From Moritella sp. JT01 (lineage in GTDB: Bacteria; Pseudomonadota; Gammaproteobacteria; Enterobacterales; Moritellaceae): DNA of 64,000 bases. Below are positions 27,169 through 39,137 of the stretch, piece after piece. The notes beneath the pieces are model-generated. The model was not told where the DNA came from. It saw only the letters and a list, made by a program, of their open reading frames with translations, and made no database searches. The stretch is taken from positions 109,139-173,138 of the forward strand of contig NZ_LOCN01000003.1 of the NCBI RefSeq assembly GCF_001574435.1, given 5' to 3'. Within the stretch, counting starts at the first letter, position 1; every line of letters starts with the position of its first letter. The translations under genes and the position numbers were made by a program.

Positions 27169-28503
27169 ATGTCAAGAAAGTATTTTGGTACCGATGGTAT
27201 TCGTGGTCTTGTAGGTAAAGCGCCAATCACACCTGAGTTCGCACTTAAACTGGGCTGGGCTGCAGGTAAGGTACTTGCAAAACAGGGGACAAGGAAAGTA
27301 CTGATTGGTAAAGATACCCGTATTTCTGGTTATATGCTGGAATGTGCTTTAGAAGCGGGTTTATCTGCGGCGGGGCTTGATGTCGCATTTATGGGGCCAA
27401 TGCCGACGCCAGCTGTAGCCTATTTAACGCGTACATTCCGTGCAGAAGCGGGTATTGTGATCAGTGCATCACACAATCCATATCACGATAACGGCATTAA
27501 GTTCTTTTCTGCAAATGGTACTAAGCTAGCGGATGATGTTGAACTGGCAATTGAAGCGCAATTAGAAAAAGAACTAACCTGCGTTGAGTCAGCTGAATTA
27601 GGTAAAGCAGTACGTATTGATGATGCAGCGGGTCGTTATATTGAATATTGTAAAAGTACTTTCCCATCACGCGCAAGTTTAAAAGGCCTTAAAATTGTAC
27701 TCGATTGTGCGCATGGTGCCACTTACCATATCGCACCAAGCGTATTTAGAGAATTAGGCGCAGAGATAATTACTATCGGTGTTGAGCCTAATGGCTTGAA
27801 CATTAATGATGGTTGTGGGGCAACGGCGCCTGAAGCATTGGCTGCACGTGTACTTGCTGAAAAAGCTGATCTTGGTGTCGCTTATGATGGTGATGGCGAC
27901 CGTCTGATGATGGTCGATCATACTGGTTATGTTATTGATGGCGATGAAATTCTTTACATTATTGCACGTGATGCGCTGCGCAAAGGTGAATTAAAAGGCG
28001 GTGTTGTTGGTACATTAATGGCGAACATGGGCTTAGAGCTAGCGCTTAAGTCTCTGGGTATTCCATTTGCACGTAGTGCGGTTGGCGATCGCTATGTGGT
28101 TGAAATGCTACTTGAAAAAGGTTGGCGTATAGGTGGTGAAAATTCAGGCCATATTATTTCTCTGGATCACACCACAACAGGTGACGGCATTGTATCAAGC
28201 CTATTAGTATTAGCGGCATTGGTTAATAGTGGATTAACGCTGAAAGAATTACGCTCTGGTATGAGTAAATTCCCACAAGTATTAGTGAATGTTCGTTTTA
28301 GTGGTGATTCAGATCCACTATTAGCGGAGTCAGTACAACAGTCGGTAGCCGATGTTGAACAAGAACTCGCCGATCGTGGTCGTGTATTGTTGCGTAAATC
28401 AGGTACTGAGCCACTTATCCGAGTAATGGTCGAAGGTGAAGATGAAGCGCATGTATTAGCACTTGCCAATAAAATTGCAGATGCCGTAAAAGCCACGTTT
28501 TAA
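27169..28503 (+). CDS. glmM: Phosphoglucosamine mutase
   Basis: The 444-residue enzyme converts glucosamine-6-P to glucosamine-1-P for peptidoglycan and LPS precursors. The phosphoserine loop is ISASHNP with S101. The metal loop is [12 protein letters not shown], the sugar-binding segment is GGENSGHI, and the C-terminal phosphate site is [14 protein letters not shown]. The N-terminus [13 protein letters not shown] is typical. It lies downstream of folP and upstream of secG, as in E. coli. Confidence 0.97.
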   Translation: MSRKYFGTDGIRGLVGKAPITPEFALKLGWAAGKVLAKQGTRKVLIGKDTRISGYMLECALEAGLSAAGLDVAFMGPMPTPAVAYLTRTFRAEAGIVISASHNPYHDNGIKFFSANGTKLADDVELAIEAQLEKELTCVESAELGKAVRIDDAAGRYIEYCKSTFPSRASLKGLKIVLDCAHGATYHIAPSVFRELGAEIITIGVEPNGLNINDGCGATAPEALAARVLAEKADLGVAYDGDGDRLMMVDHTGYVIDGDEILYIIARDALRKGELKGGVVGTLMANMGLELALKSLGIPFARSAVGDRYVVEMLLEKGWRIGGENSGHIISLDHTTTGDGIVSSLLVLAALVNSGLTLKELRSGMSKFPQVLVNVRFSGDSDPLLAESVQQSVADVEQELADRGRVLLRKSGTEPLIRVMVEGEDEAHVLALANKIADAVKATF

Positions 28504-28689
28504 ACTTGCGTAAACAGGGTGATTTAAGGCGTATTAATATACGGCAACTGGTGTTGTTTTGTGCTAAAGCCTTTTATTCATTGTTTTTTTAATAATCAGC
28601 TTGCAACTAAGGTGGAGGTTAGATAATATCTCCTCCGCTTTACCACTTAATATTATTTAGTTATAAAGTGACTATATGATTTAAGTGTC

Positions 28690-28706
28690 CCTTACCTCGG
28701 GTAAGG
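28690..28706 (+). other. Hairpin in the secG leader
   Basis: A perfect 7-bp stem CCTTACC/GGTAAGG with a TCG loop lies 46 bases before the secG ATG, without a T run. A second inverted pair (GGTGGAG ... CTCC) lies at 28612-28650. They may be attenuation or mRNA-stability structures; no known riboswitch is recognised. Confidence 0.35.
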
Positions 28707-28752
28707 ATGTTCGATAAAGCTATATTAAACCTTTTGAGATTTAGGTATTAAA

Positions 28753-29073
28753 ATGTACGAAGTTATTATTGTTATTTACTTAATTGTTGCACTTGCAATC
28801 ATTGGATTCGTTCTAATGCAGCAGGGCAAAGGCGCTGATATGGGTGCTAGCTTTGGTTCTGGCGGCTCAAATACAGTATTTGGTGCTGGCGGTTCAGGTA
28901 ACTTTTTAACTCGCGCAACAGCAGTGCTTGCAATTGTGTTTTTTGCGTTAAGCCTAGTGTTAGGTAATTTATCTTCACAGTCTGATACTGATGTGATTTT
29001 AGATGCAGAGAAACCTGCAATCACAAGTGATGTGCCAGTAGCACCAGTAAGCAATAGCGACGTACCTCAATAA
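28753..29073 (+). CDS. secG: Preprotein translocase subunit SecG
   Basis: The 106-residue inner membrane protein has two transmembrane helices (about residues 3-22 and 52-72). The conserved middle is GFVLMQQGKGADMGASFGSG. SecG associates with SecYE and aids preprotein translocation. The C-tail is polar and Val/Pro-rich. It follows glmM and precedes the tRNA-Leu gene, the standard gammaproteobacterial order. Confidence 0.95.
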   Translation: MYEVIIVIYLIVALAIIGFVLMQQGKGADMGASFGSGGSNTVFGAGGSGNFLTRATAVLAIVFFALSLVLGNLSSQSDTDVILDAEKPAITSDVPVAPVSNSDVPQ

Positions 29074-29201
29074 ACTTAGGCATGACGAATTTAATAATAC
29101 GTCAGCTTAAGGTATTATGTAGTAAGAACTAAGTTATATATATGTCACCTCAAATTGATGATATGACTTATTTAAAGAAGACAGAATAAATTTAGTATTG
29201 C

Positions 29202-29286
29202 GCGGATGTGGCGGAATTGGTAGACGCGCCAGCTTGAGGGGCTGGTGACTTAGGTCGTGGGGGTTCAAGTCCCCCCATCCGCACCA
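29202..29286 (+). tRNA. leuU: tRNA-Leu (anticodon GAG)
   Basis: An 85-base tRNA with encoded CCA. The acceptor GCGGATG pairs with CATCCGC. The anticodon stem CCAGC/GCTGG encloses TTGAGGG, giving anticodon GAG at 29236-29238. A variable arm is present as expected for class II tRNALeu, and the T arm has GGTTCAAGTCC. It is located after secG as leuU is in E. coli. Confidence 0.95.
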
Positions 29287-29306
29287 CTAAATTTATTAAT
29301 TAATAT

Positions 29307-29338
29307 TAAAAGCTGATTCTCATGAATCGGCTTTTTTT
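29307..29338 (+). terminator. Terminator after tRNA-Leu
   Basis: AAAAGCTGATTC pairs with GAATCGGCTTTT around TCAT, followed by a T run, 20 bases past the tRNA. Confidence 0.88.
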
Positions 29339-29753
29339 GTTTTTATTGCTCGAATTTTCATTTAGCGCTGTTGCTATGGCGTATTACACCGAATGTTGAA
29401 ATCTGCCTCTTAATTTATTAATCTCCAACTTAACTGTTTCTATTCCGCGTAAACACTTCAATATTACACTCAATTTAGCTTGAATAAAAACACCTAAGTT
29501 AGCTGATACAGAAGCGGTACATTACTATTAACAATAACCTGATGTTGATAGTCTGCTTGCACTACGATTAGATGAGGCCGACAGATGCTATTTTATGTCA
29601 TTAGCTGCGGGTGTAATAGGCGTTTGTGAATATATAATTACGGGGGATCTAGGGCTGTTGATTAACGCAACGTATCCGATTCACTATTAAAGTGAATTTA
29701 GCCTTGCTTATTGCTATCGCAATAGCCTATAATCAGCGCAATAAGAACATTGT
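29339..29753. other. Spacer between the two tRNA genes
   Basis: About 415 bases. A short open stretch near 29547-29690 is interrupted by two stops and has no ribosome site, so I do not call it a gene. The promoter of the fMet tRNA-rimP operon should lie near the 3' end. Confidence 0.4.
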
Positions 29754-29830
<77 letters not shown>

Positions 29831-29991
29831 TTTCTTATACCTGTTGATAGGGCTAGTCAACAGTGTGCAAATAGCATTACTTAAATTTAATTTTATCTCT
29901 GATAAATGTAATTTACGTAATACTATTGGCTTCTTGCTTATTATGTATTTAATAAGCGCCACGTAAGTGGCTTACAAGGTCTAGTAGTAAG

Positions 29992-30052
29992 AAGCCTCGC
30001 CTTATAGTCGAGGCTTTTTATTTTTTAAATTACGGGCATATGCCCTTTTTTT
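29992..30052 (+). terminator. Two consecutive terminators between metY and rimP
   Basis: The first stem is AAGCCTCG/CGAGGCTT with an 8-base loop and T run (29992-30022). The second is the self-complementary GGGCATATGCCC (30034-30045) followed by a T run. They would separate tRNA from mRNA synthesis, with partial readthrough feeding rimP-nusA-infB. Confidence 0.75.
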
Positions 30053-30070
30053 GTTTTTAGGGGGGTTGTT

Positions 30071-30529
30071 TTGGCGAGTTTAGAACAAACACTAACTGAA
30101 TTATTAGAACCAACAGTTGAAATGTTAGGTTTTGAACTTATTGGTATTGAGTTTACACGAGCTGGTAAACACTCAACATTACTTGTTTACATCGATCATG
30201 AAAACGGTATTTTTGTTGATGATTGCTCGAAAGTAAGTCACCAAATTAGCGCTATCATGGATGTTGAAGATCCAATCAGTACAGAGTACTTCTTAGAAGT
30301 ATCTTCACCAGGTATGGAACGTCCATTATTTAAAGCATCACATTATCAAGACTATTGTGATTCTGAAATTAAAGCATTATTACGTATGGCTGTGAATGGT
30401 CGTCGTAAATTAAAAGGCGTAATCAAAAGTGTTGACGGTGACATGATCACGTTAACAATTGATGGCAAAGACGAAGTCTTTGCACACGCAAATATTCAAA
30501 AAGCAAATATTGTTCCAAAATTTGACTAA
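30071..30529 (+). CDS. rimP: Ribosome maturation factor RimP
   Basis: The 152-residue factor is needed for 30S subunit maturation. Recognisable segments are [57 protein letters not shown] and [15 protein letters not shown]. The start is TTG at 30071, preceded by a very G-rich site (AGGGGGG) about 4 bases away. No ATG is available before the conserved N-terminus. It is first in the rimP-nusA-infB operon. Confidence 0.95.
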   Translation: MASLEQTLTELLEPTVEMLGFELIGIEFTRAGKHSTLLVYIDHENGIFVDDCSKVSHQISAIMDVEDPISTEYFLEVSSPGMERPLFKASHYQDYCDSEIKALLRMAVNGRRKLKGVIKSVDGDMITLTIDGKDEVFAHANIQKANIVPKFD

Positions 30530-30543
30530 CGAGGCGTCCAGGA

Positions 30544-32043
30544 ATGAATAAAGAAATTCTGTTAGTTGTTGATGCAGTTTCTAACGAGAAAGAATTACCT
30601 CGTGAGAAAATTTTCGAAGCGATGGAAATTGCACTAGCTACAGCAACTAAAAAAAGATATGAAGGCGAAATTGAGGTTCGTGTTGAAATTGACCGTAAAA
30701 CGGGTAATTTCGAGACGTACCGTCGCTGGCTTGTAATTGATGACAAAGGTGAACCACTAGAAAATCCTTTCTCAGAAATTACCCTGGATGCTGCTAAATA
30801 CGACGATGAAAACATCGAAGTTGGTGGTTACATTGAAGATACAATTGACTCAGTTGTATTTGACCGTGTAACAACGCAAACAGCTAAACAAGTGATCATT
30901 CAAAAAGTACGTGAAGCAGAACGTGATTTAATCGTTCAGCAATACGCTAAACATGAAGGTGAGTTAATCACTGGTTTAGTTAAACGTGCTAACCGTGAAA
31001 CCGTAGTATTAGATCTAGGTAACAATGCTGAAGCAGTAATGTTCCGTGATGAAATGCTTCCACGTGAATCATTCCGTACTGGCGATCGTATTAAGGGCTT
31101 ACTAAAAGAAGTAAAACCTGAAGCGCGTGGCACACAGCTATTTATTAGCCGTGCATGTAACGAAATGCTAATCGAATTGTTCCGAGTAGAAGTGCCTGAG
31201 TTCAACGAAGAGATGCTTGAACTTAAAGCCGCTGCTCGTGATCCTGGTTCACGTGCTAAAATCGCGGTTAAATCTAACGACAAACGTATCGATCCTGTTG
31301 GTGCTTGTGTTGGTATGCGTGGCGCACGTGTACAAGCAGTTTCAAATGAACTAAACGGTGAACGTGTTGATATTATCCTTTGGGATGATAACCCTGCTCA
31401 GTTTGTTATCAACGCAATGGCTCCAGCTGAAGTTGCTTCTATTATTGTTGATGAAGATCAGCATTCAATGGATATTGCGGTTGAACAAGACAATCTAGCT
31501 CAAGCGATTGGCCGTAACGGTCAAAACGTACGTCTAGCTTCACAACTGACTGGTTGGGAACTAAACGTGATGACGGTTGCTGATGCGAACGAAAAACACC
31601 AAAAAGAAAACGATCGTCTGATGACAATCTTCACTGATAAATTAGATATCGATGAAGATATGGCTGAATTACTGATCGGTGAAGGCTTCTCGTCATTAGA
31701 AGAAATCGCTTATGTACCTGTAAACGAATTCTTACAAATCGACGGTTTTGATGAAGATCTAGTTGATGAATTACGTTCTCGTGCTAAAAATGCACTAACG
31801 ACATCTGCACTTGCTGCAGAAGAATCACTAGAAGGTGCAGAACCAAGTGCAGACTTATTAGCGCTTGAAGGCTTAGAGAAGCACCTTGCTTACGTATTTG
31901 CAAGCATCGGAGTAACAACTCTGGAAGAGCTAGCGGAACAAGGCATCGATGATTTAAGTGAAATTGAAGAGTTAACGGATGAACGTGCTGGTGAATTAAT
32001 TATGGCTGCACGTAATATCTGTTGGTTCAGTGATAGCGAATAA
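30544..32043 (+). CDS. nusA: Transcription termination/antitermination factor NusA
   Basis: The 499-residue RNA polymerase-associated factor controls pausing, termination and antitermination. The N-terminal polymerase-binding domain (about 1-130) is followed by S1 ([20 protein letters not shown]) and KH1/KH2 ([33 protein letters not shown]). Two C-terminal acidic helix-hairpin repeats (about 365-415 and 440-495) are characteristic of gammaproteobacterial NusA. It starts 15 bases after rimP with AGGA near the ATG. Confidence 0.97.
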   Translation: MNKEILLVVDAVSNEKELPREKIFEAMEIALATATKKRYEGEIEVRVEIDRKTGNFETYRRWLVIDDKGEPLENPFSEITLDAAKYDDENIEVGGYIEDTIDSVVFDRVTTQTAKQVIIQKVREAERDLIVQQYAKHEGELITGLVKRANRETVVLDLGNNAEAVMFRDEMLPRESFRTGDRIKGLLKEVKPEARGTQLFISRACNEMLIELFRVEVPEFNEEMLELKAAARDPGSRAKIAVKSNDKRIDPVGACVGMRGARVQAVSNELNGERVDIILWDDNPAQFVINAMAPAEVASIIVDEDQHSMDIAVEQDNLAQAIGRNGQNVRLASQLTGWELNVMTVADANEKHQKENDRLMTIFTDKLDIDEDMAELLIGEGFSSLEEIAYVPVNEFLQIDGFDEDLVDELRSRAKNALTTSALAAEESLEGAEPSADLLALEGLEKHLAYVFASIGVTTLEELAEQGIDDLSEIEELTDERAGELIMAARNICWFSDSE

Positions 32044-32069
32044 TAACGCGAAGAGAGGGATCGAACTAC

Positions 32070-34769
32070 ATGGCAGATGTATCAATTACAAAATTGGCCG
32101 AAGATATCGGTACTACTGTTGATCGCCTAGTACAACAATTCTCTGATGCTGGCATAGCAAAAGCGAACGACAGTACGGTAACGGAAGGTGAAAAGCAGAC
32201 ACTACTGGTGCACTTAAGTGAGCAACATGGTAGTGATACGGCTGAACCTAGTCGCTTAACATTACAACGCAAAACCAAAAGCACGCTTAGCGTAGCAAGC
32301 GGTGGCGGTAAGCAAAAATCAGTTGCAGTAGAAGTACGCAAAAAACGTACTTACGTTAAACGTACTACAGCTGAAGATGAAGCGAAATTAGCAGAAGAAA
32401 AAGCGGCACAAGAAGCGGCTGAATTGAAAGCACAGGCAGAAGCGAAAGCACAAGCAGAGGCAAAAGCAATCGCTGATGCTGATGCAAAAGTAAAAGCTGA
32501 CGCAGAAGCAAAAGCAAAACGTGATGCTGCAGAAACAGCAAAACGTGAAACGAAACAGAAAAATACTAAATCAAAAGAGGCAGATGATATGGCGAAGCGC
32601 GAAGCGGAAGCATTGAAGCAGAAGCAGGAGCAGGAAGCCACTCGTAAAGCTGAGCTGGAAGCTCAACAAAAAACTGAAGAAGCACGTAAATTAGCAGAAG
32701 ACAACTCAGGCCGTTGGGCTGAAGAAGAAGCTCAACGTGAAAAAACAGAGAAAACAGCTGATTACCATGTAACAACATCAACTCATGCTCAAGCAGCTGA
32801 AGATGATGCTGATGCACAGGCGCAAAAAGGTGTTCGTAAGAAAAAACCTACTGCACCAGTTGAACCGGCAAAACCGGCACCAAAAGGTAAAGGTAAAGCA
32901 CGTAAAGCGAAAGGTCGTAAACCTGATAACCGCTATAGCCGTCATCAAGGTAAATCTGTTAATGCACCAGAAGCGATGCAACAAGGTTTTAATAAACCAG
33001 TTGCTAAAGTTGAACGTGATGTTCGCATCGGTGAAACGGTTAGTGTTAGTGAACTAGCACAAAAAATGGCAATCAAAGCAACTGAAATCATCAAGTTCAT
33101 GATGAAGCAGGGCTCTATGGTTACTATTAACCAAGTACTTGACCAAGAAACTGCACAACTTATCGCAGAAGAAATGGGTCATAAAGTTATCTTAGTGAAA
33201 GAGAATGCGCTAGAAGAAGCTGTATTAGCTGACGCGCAAGATGTAACGCAAGGTGTTAAAGTTACTCGTGCACCAGTTGTTACTATCATGGGTCATGTTG
33301 ACCATGGTAAAACATCACTACTAGATTACATCCGTCGCGCTAAAGTTGCTGACGGTGAAGCCGGTGGTATTACCCAGCATATTGGTGCTTATCACGTTGA
33401 AACTGACAATGGCATGGTCACTTTCCTTGATACTCCTGGACACGCGGCGTTTACGTCTATGCGTGCTCGTGGTGCTCAAGCGACAGATATTGTTATTTTA
33501 GTCGTTGCAGCTGATGATGGCGTTATGCCACAAACAATCGAAGCTATCCACCATGCGAAAGCTGCGGATGTGCCACTGATTGTTGCTGTGAACAAGATGG
33601 ATAAAGAAGGTGCTGATACAGACCGCGTTAAAAGCGAACTGGCTCAACACAATGTTATGCCAGAAGACTGGGGCGGCGACAACATGTTCGTCTATGTATC
33701 TGCTAAAGTAGGTACAGGCGTTGATGAACTACTTGAAGCTATCTTACTACAAGCTGATATCTTAGAACTTGAAGCTGTTGCTACTGGTCCTGCTGCAGGT
33801 GTGGTAATTGAATCTCGTCTTGATAAAGGTCGTGGTCCTGTTGCAACAGTACTTGTACAACAAGGTGAATTGAAGCAAGGCGATATCGTTCTTTGTGGTC
33901 TAGAATATGGCCGTGTACGTGCAATGCGCGATGAAAATGGTCAGACAATCGACTCTGCTGGTCCTTCGATTCCTGTAGAGATCTTAGGTCTTTCTGGCGT
34001 ACCAAAAGCAGGTGATGAAGCGACTGTAGTACGTGATGATAAGAAAGCACGTGAAGTTGCGCTTTACCGTCAAGGTAAATTCCGTGATGTGAAACTTGCT
34101 CGTCAACAGAAATCTAAACTTGATAACATGTTCGCGAACATGGAAGCGGGTGAAGTTTCTGAGCTTAACATCGTACTTAAAGCAGATGTTCAAGGTTCAC
34201 TTGAAGCACTTTGTGAGTCATTAGTTAAACTGTCAACTGACGAAGTTAAAGTAGCTATCATCACGCGTGGCGTTGGTGGTATTACTGAAACTGATGTGAC
34301 ACTTGCTGCTGCATCTAACGCTATCGTACTTGGTTTCAACGTACGTGCTGACGCTAAAGCACGTGAAGTTGTAAATAACGAAAGTGTTGATTTACGTTAC
34401 TACAGCGTTATCTATGACTTGATTGATGAAGTTAAACAAGCGATGAGCGGTCTGCTTGCGCCTGAATTCCGTCAAGAAATCATTGGTCTTGCTGAAGTTC
34501 GTGATGTATTCAAATCACCTAAAATTGGCTCTATCGCTGGTTGTATGGTTACTGAAGGCATCATTAAACGTAGTGCACCAATCCGTGTACTTCGTGAAAA
34601 CATCGTTATCTATGAAGGCGAACTTGAATCTCTACGTCGCTTTAAAGATGACGTACAAGAAGTTCGTATGGGTACTGAATGTGGTATCGGCGTTAAGAAC
34701 TATAATGACGTACGTGTTGGTGACCAAATTGAAGTATTCGAAACTGTTGAAATTAAACGTACTCTGTAA
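32070..34769 (+). CDS. infB: Translation initiation factor IF-2
   Basis: The 899-residue GTPase places fMet-tRNA on the ribosome. The N-terminal IF2-assoc domain ([14 protein letters not shown]) is followed by a long Ala/Lys/Glu-rich charged linker (about 95-300). The G domain has GHVDHGKT (408-415), DTPGHAAF and NKMD. Domains II and III follow, and the C-terminal fMet-binding domain contains [14 protein letters not shown]. Internal start codons could yield shorter forms, as E. coli makes IF2-beta; I could not verify this here. It is the third gene of the rimP operon. Confidence 0.97.
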   Translation: MADVSITKLAEDIGTTVDRLVQQFSDAGIAKANDSTVTEGEKQTLLVHLSEQHGSDTAEPSRLTLQRKTKSTLSVASGGGKQKSVAVEVRKKRTYVKRTTAEDEAKLAEEKAAQEAAELKAQAEAKAQAEAKAIADADAKVKADAEAKAKRDAAETAKRETKQKNTKSKEADDMAKREAEALKQKQEQEATRKAELEAQQKTEEARKLAEDNSGRWAEEEAQREKTEKTADYHVTTSTHAQAAEDDADAQAQKGVRKKKPTAPVEPAKPAPKGKGKARKAKGRKPDNRYSRHQGKSVNAPEAMQQGFNKPVAKVERDVRIGETVSVSELAQKMAIKATEIIKFMMKQGSMVTINQVLDQETAQLIAEEMGHKVILVKENALEEAVLADAQDVTQGVKVTRAPVVTIMGHVDHGKTSLLDYIRRAKVADGEAGGITQHIGAYHVETDNGMVTFLDTPGHAAFTSMRARGAQATDIVILVVAADDGVMPQTIEAIHHAKAADVPLIVAVNKMDKEGADTDRVKSELAQHNVMPEDWGGDNMFVYVSAKVGTGVDELLEAILLQADILELEAVATGPAAGVVIESRLDKGRGPVATVLVQQGELKQGDIVLCGLEYGRVRAMRDENGQTIDSAGPSIPVEILGLSGVPKAGDEATVVRDDKKAREVALYRQGKFRDVKLARQQKSKLDNMFANMEAGEVSELNIVLKADVQGSLEALCESLVKLSTDEVKVAIITRGVGGITETDVTLAAASNAIVLGFNVRADAKAREVVNNESVDLRYYSVIYDLIDEVKQAMSGLLAPEFRQEIIGLAEVRDVFKSPKIGSIAGCMVTEGIIKRSAPIRVLRENIVIYEGELESLRRFKDDVQEVRMGTECGIGVKNYNDVRVGDQIEVFETVEIKRTL

Positions 34770-34802
34770 CGGTTAATAGCTCGGTTCGATTAAAATAACT
34801 TT

Positions 34803-34827
34803 ATGGGGGCCTTCGGTCCCCATTTTC
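34803..34827 (+). terminator. Hairpin between infB and rbfA
   Basis: ATGGGG pairs with CCCCAT around a GCC-TTCG-GT top with a stable TTCG tetraloop, followed by TTTTCC. The short T run suggests partial termination or an mRNA-processing signal within the operon. Confidence 0.6.
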
Positions 34828-34845
34828 CTTTAGAGGAATTTAAAA

Positions 34846-35271
34846 ATGGCAAAAGAATTCAGTCGTTCTCGTCGTGTTGCACAGCAACTACAACAAGAAA
34901 TCGCGCGTATTTTACAACGTGAAGTAAAAGATCCACGTGTTGGCATGGTAACAGTATCAAGTATTGATCTGTCTCGTGACCTGTCTTACGCAAAAGTATA
35001 TGTTACTTTCTTCAACATCGATAATGATGAAGAACGTATTACAGACGGTATCGCCGCATTAACAACTGCAAGCGGTTATATCCGTTCGTTAGTGGGTAGT
35101 GCAATGAAGTTACGTATTGTGCCTGAACTGCGTTTTATCTATGACAACACTCTGGTTGAAGGTATGCGTCTGTCAAGCCTTGTAACTGAAGTACGTGCTA
35201 AAGATAAAAAACTGCAAGAAGAATTTGGTACCAAAGGTGATGAAAAAGACGCTCCTGAAGGAGAGTCTTAG
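34846..35271 (+). CDS. rbfA: Ribosome-binding factor A
   Basis: The 141-residue KH-type protein matures the 30S subunit and is needed in the cold. Features are [49 protein letters not shown] and [20 protein letters not shown]. The tail is short and acidic. GAGGAATTTAAAA precedes the ATG. truB begins two bases after its stop. Confidence 0.96.
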   Translation: MAKEFSRSRRVAQQLQQEIARILQREVKDPRVGMVTVSSIDLSRDLSYAKVYVTFFNIDNDEERITDGIAALTTASGYIRSLVGSAMKLRIVPELRFIYDNTLVEGMRLSSLVTEVRAKDKKLQEEFGTKGDEKDAPEGES

Positions 35272-35273
35272 TC

Positions 35274-36239
35274 ATGTCTGCACGTCGTCGTCGATGGAAC
35301 GGCCGTGATGTACACGGTGTATTCTTGTTGGATAAACCGACAGGCATAAGCTCAAACGATGCATTACAGCGTGTGAAGAAAATTTTCTTTGCCGCGAAAG
35401 CAGGCCACACAGGCGCTTTAGATCCACTTGCGACTGGTATGCTGCCGTTATGTTTTGGTGAAGCAACGAAGTTTTCACAATTCTTGCTTGATTCAGACAA
35501 GCGTTACATCGTTACTGCAAAGCTGGGTGAACGTACTGATACATCTGATTCACATGGTGAGATCGTGCAAACGCGTCCCGTTAATGTGAGTGATGCTGAG
35601 TTGCTAATTGGTCTTGATACTTTCCGTGGTGACACGGAGCAAGTACCGTCAATGTTTTCGGCATTGAAGCACGAAGGCAAACCTTTGTACTGGTATGCGC
35701 GTCAAGGTATCTTTATCGATCGTCCAGCACGTCCTATTTCAGTTTTTGAACTTAAATTATTAAGTTTTGAAAATGATGAAGTTGACTTAGAGATTCACGT
35801 GAGTAAGGGTACTTATATCCGTACTATCGTTGATGACCTTGGGGAGCTACTAGGCTGTGGTGCACATGTCTCTATGCTACGTCGTATTGGTGTTAGCGCT
35901 TATCCAGCTGAACGTATGATGACGTTCGAACAGCTGGAAGAGATGGTTGAACAAGCGAAGGCAGAGGGAATTGAGCCGAAAGACGTGCTTGATCCCTTAC
36001 TCATGCCACTTGATTCAGCGGTAAGTCACTTGCCTGAAGCGAACATGAGTGCAGATACCGGTGATTTTGTATTACACGGGCAACCGGTTGTAGTACCTAA
36101 TACGCCTGAATCTGGCTTAGTACGTATGACAGTCGGTGTTGAGCGTACTTTCATTGGTGTCGGTAATATTGATGACCAAGGGCGAGTCGCTCCGAAGCGT
36201 ATTGTAAATTACGAAACGCAGGCGCGCGAACCAAAATAA
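35274..36239 (+). CDS. truB: tRNA pseudouridine(55) synthase TruB
   Basis: The 321-residue enzyme isomerises U55 in the T loop of all tRNAs. It has [35 protein letters not shown] with the catalytic Asp, [16 protein letters not shown], and [19 protein letters not shown]-terminal TruB/PUA-like portion follows. It starts two bases after rbfA with GAAGGAGAG inside the rbfA end, so the two are tightly coupled. Confidence 0.97.
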   Translation: MSARRRRWNGRDVHGVFLLDKPTGISSNDALQRVKKIFFAAKAGHTGALDPLATGMLPLCFGEATKFSQFLLDSDKRYIVTAKLGERTDTSDSHGEIVQTRPVNVSDAELLIGLDTFRGDTEQVPSMFSALKHEGKPLYWYARQGIFIDRPARPISVFELKLLSFENDEVDLEIHVSKGTYIRTIVDDLGELLGCGAHVSMLRRIGVSAYPAERMMTFEQLEEMVEQAKAEGIEPKDVLDPLLMPLDSAVSHLPEANMSADTGDFVLHGQPVVVPNTPESGLVRMTVGVERTFIGVGNIDDQGRVAPKRIVNYETQAREPK

Positions 36240-36272
36240 TCACATTAATTGAGCATCAATTAGTGAGAAACA

Positions 36273-36308
36273 AAAGGCATTATTACCCAAGTAATAGTGC
36301 CTTTTTTA
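36273..36308 (+). terminator. Terminator after truB
   Basis: AAAGGCATTATTAC pairs (one mismatch) with GTAATAGTGCCTTT around CCAA, followed by a T run. rpsO therefore probably has its own promoter in 36310-36440. Confidence 0.85.
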
Positions 36309-36455
36309 TACGTCTTTTCCGGGGTGTTATTTGTTTATCAATTGATCACTAAAAATGATTGCAGGAATTATCCGACATCTGTATACTCCGCGGTTCTTCT
36401 TATAGCTGAGCGAGTGGTCGGCTATAAGCTATTTATCTATATTGGAGACTCCACT

Positions 36456-36725
36456 ATGTCACTAAACGCTGAAGCTAAAGCAGCTATTGTTGCAGATTTC
36501 GCACGCCAAGAAGGCGACACTGGTTCAACTGAAGTTCAAGTTGCACTACTAACTGCACAAATTAACCACCTTCAAGGTCACTTCAAGAAGCACATCCACG
36601 ATCACCACAGCCGTCGTGGTCTATTACGTATGGTTGCTAGCCGTCGTAAACTTCTTGACTACCTAAAACGTACTGAAAACGTACGTTATGCAGACCTTAT
36701 TGCACGTCTAGGTCTACGTCGTTAA
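36456..36725 (+). CDS. rpsO: 30S ribosomal protein S15
   Basis: The 89-residue protein binds 16S rRNA and bridges to the 50S subunit. [57 protein letters not shown] and [12 protein letters not shown] are canonical. GGAG 9 bases before 36456 sets the start; a longer upstream frame is artefactual. In E. coli S15 represses its own translation through a pseudoknot in this leader; the same leader region is present here but I did not model it. Confidence 0.98.
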   Translation: MSLNAEAKAAIVADFARQEGDTGSTEVQVALLTAQINHLQGHFKKHIHDHHSRRGLLRMVASRRKLLDYLKRTENVRYADLIARLGLRR

Positions 36726-36764
36726 TCGACGATTAATTTGACGTCTACGGACAACAAATTATAA

Positions 36765-36790
36765 GAAAGGAGCCAATTGGCTCCTTTTTG
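36765..36790 (+). terminator. Terminator of rpsO
   Basis: A perfect palindrome AAAGGAGCC/GGCTCCTTT with an AATT centre is followed by T residues. Confidence 0.88.
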
Positions 36791-36864
36791 TTTTTAAATT
36801 TCCCTTCAAATTGTTCCCGCTTAGAATTATTTTTCAACTTATTTCACTATTTCCAATACTTACA

Positions 36865-36894
36865 TTGCCCTTTAATTTTTTTATGCAGTATACT
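36865..36894 (+). promoter_or_regulatory. Candidate sigma-70 promoter of pnp
   Basis: TTGCCC (36865-36870) and TATACT (36889-36894) are separated by 18 bases. The pnp GTG follows 42 bases after the -10. Confidence 0.55.
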
Positions 36895-36936
36895 TAGCGA
36901 CGAAATTAAAGAGACATTAAAGATTAAGGACAAAGA

Positions 36937-39054
36937 GTGAATCCTATCGTAAAATCGTTTAAGTATGGTGAACATACAGTTACATTAGAGACAGGTGTTA
37001 TTGCACGTCAAGCAACAGCAGCTGTAATGGCAAGCATCGGTGATACTTCTGTTTTAGTAAGTGTTGTTGGTAAAAAACAAGCTGAAGCTGGTCGTGATTT
37101 CTTCCCGCTAACAGTGAACTACCAAGAACGTACTTACGCTGCAGGTAAGATCCCTGGTGGCTTCTTTAAACGTGAAGGTCGTCCAAGTGAAGGCGAGACT
37201 TTAACCTGTCGTCTTATCGACCGTCCAATCCGTCCACTATTTCCTGCTGGCTTCAAAAATGAAGTACAAGTAGTTGCTACTGTTGTATCTGTTAACCCTG
37301 AAATCCAACCTGATTTGGTTGCATTAATCGGTGTTTCAGCTGCATTAAGTATCTCTGGTATGCCGTTCAATGGCCCAATTGGTGCTGCACGTATCGGTTT
37401 CCAAAATGACGAATACATTCTTAACCCATCAACATCTGAGTTAGCAGAAAGCCAACTAGACCTTGTTGTTGCGGGTACTGAAAATGCAGTACTTATGGTT
37501 GAGTCTGAAGCTGAAATTCTTAGCGAAGAACAAATGCTTGGTGCGGTAATGTACGGCCACGAGCAAATGCAAGTTGTTATCGAAGCAATTAAAGAATTTG
37601 CAGCAGAAGTTAATACACCTAAATGGGATTGGACTGCACCAGTAGTAAACACTGAGCTTAAAGCGAAAATCGCAGAACTAGCATCAGGCGACCTTGCTGA
37701 AGCATACCAAATCCAAGAAAAAACTGAACGTTACGCTAAAGTTGGTGGCATCAAGTCAGCAGTAATCGCTAAACTTCAAGAAGAAAATGAAGAGCTAAAC
37801 ACGCGTGAAGCGGGTGAACTACTTGCTTCTTTAGAAAAGAACATTGTACGTAACCGTATTCTTGATGGCGAACCACGTATTGATGGTCGTGATCCAGAAA
37901 TGATCCGTGCACTAAGCGTAATGACTGGCGTTCTACCACGTACACACGGTAGCGCACTGTTCACACGTGGTGAAACGCAAGCGTTAGTAACTGCAACACT
38001 AGGTACAGAACGTGATGCACAACGTATCGACAGTCTAACTGGCGAAACGATTGATCGTTTCCTAATGCACTACAACTTCCCTCCTTACTGTGTTGGTGAA
38101 ACCGGTATGGTTGGTTCGCCTAAACGTCGTGAAATTGGTCACGGTCGTCTAGCGAAACGTGGTGTTTTAGCTGTTATGCCAAACGCAGATGAATTCCCGT
38201 ACACAGTACGTGTTGTATCTGAAATTACTGAATCTAACGGTTCAAGCTCAATGGCTTCTGTATGTGGTACTTCGTTAGCACTTATGGATGCAGGTGTGCC
38301 AATCAAGGCTTCTGTTGCGGGTATCGCAATGGGTCTAGTACTTGACGGCGACCGTAGCGTAATACTTTCAGACATCCTTGGTGATGAAGATCACTTAGGT
38401 GACATGGACTTTAAAGTTGCTGGTTCAAGTGCTGGTATCACTGCACTACAGATGGATATCAAAATTGAAGGTATCACTAAAGATATTATGCAGAAAGCGC
38501 TTGTACAAGCAAAAGCTGCACGTCTACACATCTTAAGTGTTATGGATCAAGCTATCGCAACTAACCGTGATGATGTATCTGAATTCGCACCGCGTATTCA
38601 TACAATCAAAATCAGCACGGACAAGATCAAAGATATCATCGGTAAAGGTGGCGCAACAATCCGTGCTCTTACTGAAGAAACTGGTACTACGATCGAAATC
38701 GAAGATGATGGTACAGTGAAAATTGCAGCGACAAGTGGCGAACAAGCACAAGCAGCAATCGAACGTATTCACCAACTAACAGCTGAAGTTGAAGTTGGTC
38801 AAATCTACGAAGGTAAAGTTGTACGTCTAGCTGACTTCGGCGCATTTGTTAACATCTTACCTGGTAAAGATGGCTTAGTTCATATCTCGCAAATTACGCA
38901 AGAACGTGTGAACAAAGTTGCAGATCACCTGTCTGTAGAACAAGTAGTTAAAGTTAAAGTTCTAGAAGTAGACCGTCAAGGTCGTATCCGTTTAAGTATT
39001 AAAGAAGCAATGGACGCTCCTGCAGCGCCTGCTGAGCAACCAGTTAGCGAATAA
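36937..39054 (+). CDS. pnp: Polyribonucleotide nucleotidyltransferase (PNPase)
   Basis: The 705-residue phosphorolytic 3'-5' exoribonuclease belongs to the degradosome. It has two RNase PH domains (about 1-210 and 310-545) joined by a helical domain. A KH domain ([19 protein letters not shown]) and an S1 domain ([18 protein letters not shown]) follow. The start is GTG at 36937, supported by AAGGA 6 bases upstream; the N-terminus [20 protein letters not shown] is conserved. In E. coli it follows rpsO and autoregulates via an RNase III-cut leader; order and spacing here agree. Confidence 0.98.
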   Translation: MNPIVKSFKYGEHTVTLETGVIARQATAAVMASIGDTSVLVSVVGKKQAEAGRDFFPLTVNYQERTYAAGKIPGGFFKREGRPSEGETLTCRLIDRPIRPLFPAGFKNEVQVVATVVSVNPEIQPDLVALIGVSAALSISGMPFNGPIGAARIGFQNDEYILNPSTSELAESQLDLVVAGTENAVLMVESEAEILSEEQMLGAVMYGHEQMQVVIEAIKEFAAEVNTPKWDWTAPVVNTELKAKIAELASGDLAEAYQIQEKTERYAKVGGIKSAVIAKLQEENEELNTREAGELLASLEKNIVRNRILDGEPRIDGRDPEMIRALSVMTGVLPRTHGSALFTRGETQALVTATLGTERDAQRIDSLTGETIDRFLMHYNFPPYCVGETGMVGSPKRREIGHGRLAKRGVLAVMPNADEFPYTVRVVSEITESNGSSSMASVCGTSLALMDAGVPIKASVAGIAMGLVLDGDRSVILSDILGDEDHLGDMDFKVAGSSAGITALQMDIKIEGITKDIMQKALVQAKAARLHILSVMDQAIATNRDDVSEFAPRIHTIKISTDKIKDIIGKGGATIRALTEETGTTIEIEDDGTVKIAATSGEQAQAAIERIHQLTAEVEVGQIYEGKVVRLADFGAFVNILPGKDGLVHISQITQERVNKVADHLSVEQVVKVKVLEVDRQGRIRLSIKEAMDAPAAPAEQPVSE

Positions 39055-39083
39055 CTTGTTGTTATATTTAGATTGATTATTTT

Positions 39084-39110
39084 AAGGAGCGTTGATACGC
39101 TCCTTTTTTA
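39084..39110 (+). terminator. Terminator of pnp
   Basis: AAGGAGCG pairs with CGCTCCTT around TTGATA, then T residues. Confidence 0.88.
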
Positions 39111-39137
39111 TATCTGAAAAAAATAAGTGGTTTAATT

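Noticed and set aside
29547..29690. Open stretch of about 50 codons between the tRNA genes
   Set aside because: Two stops interrupt its likely start, there is no ribosome site and no recognisable family.
32351..32817. Long antisense frames within the infB linker
   Set aside because: They arise from the repetitive Ala/Lys/Glu codons of the IF-2 linker and lack starts or family resemblance.
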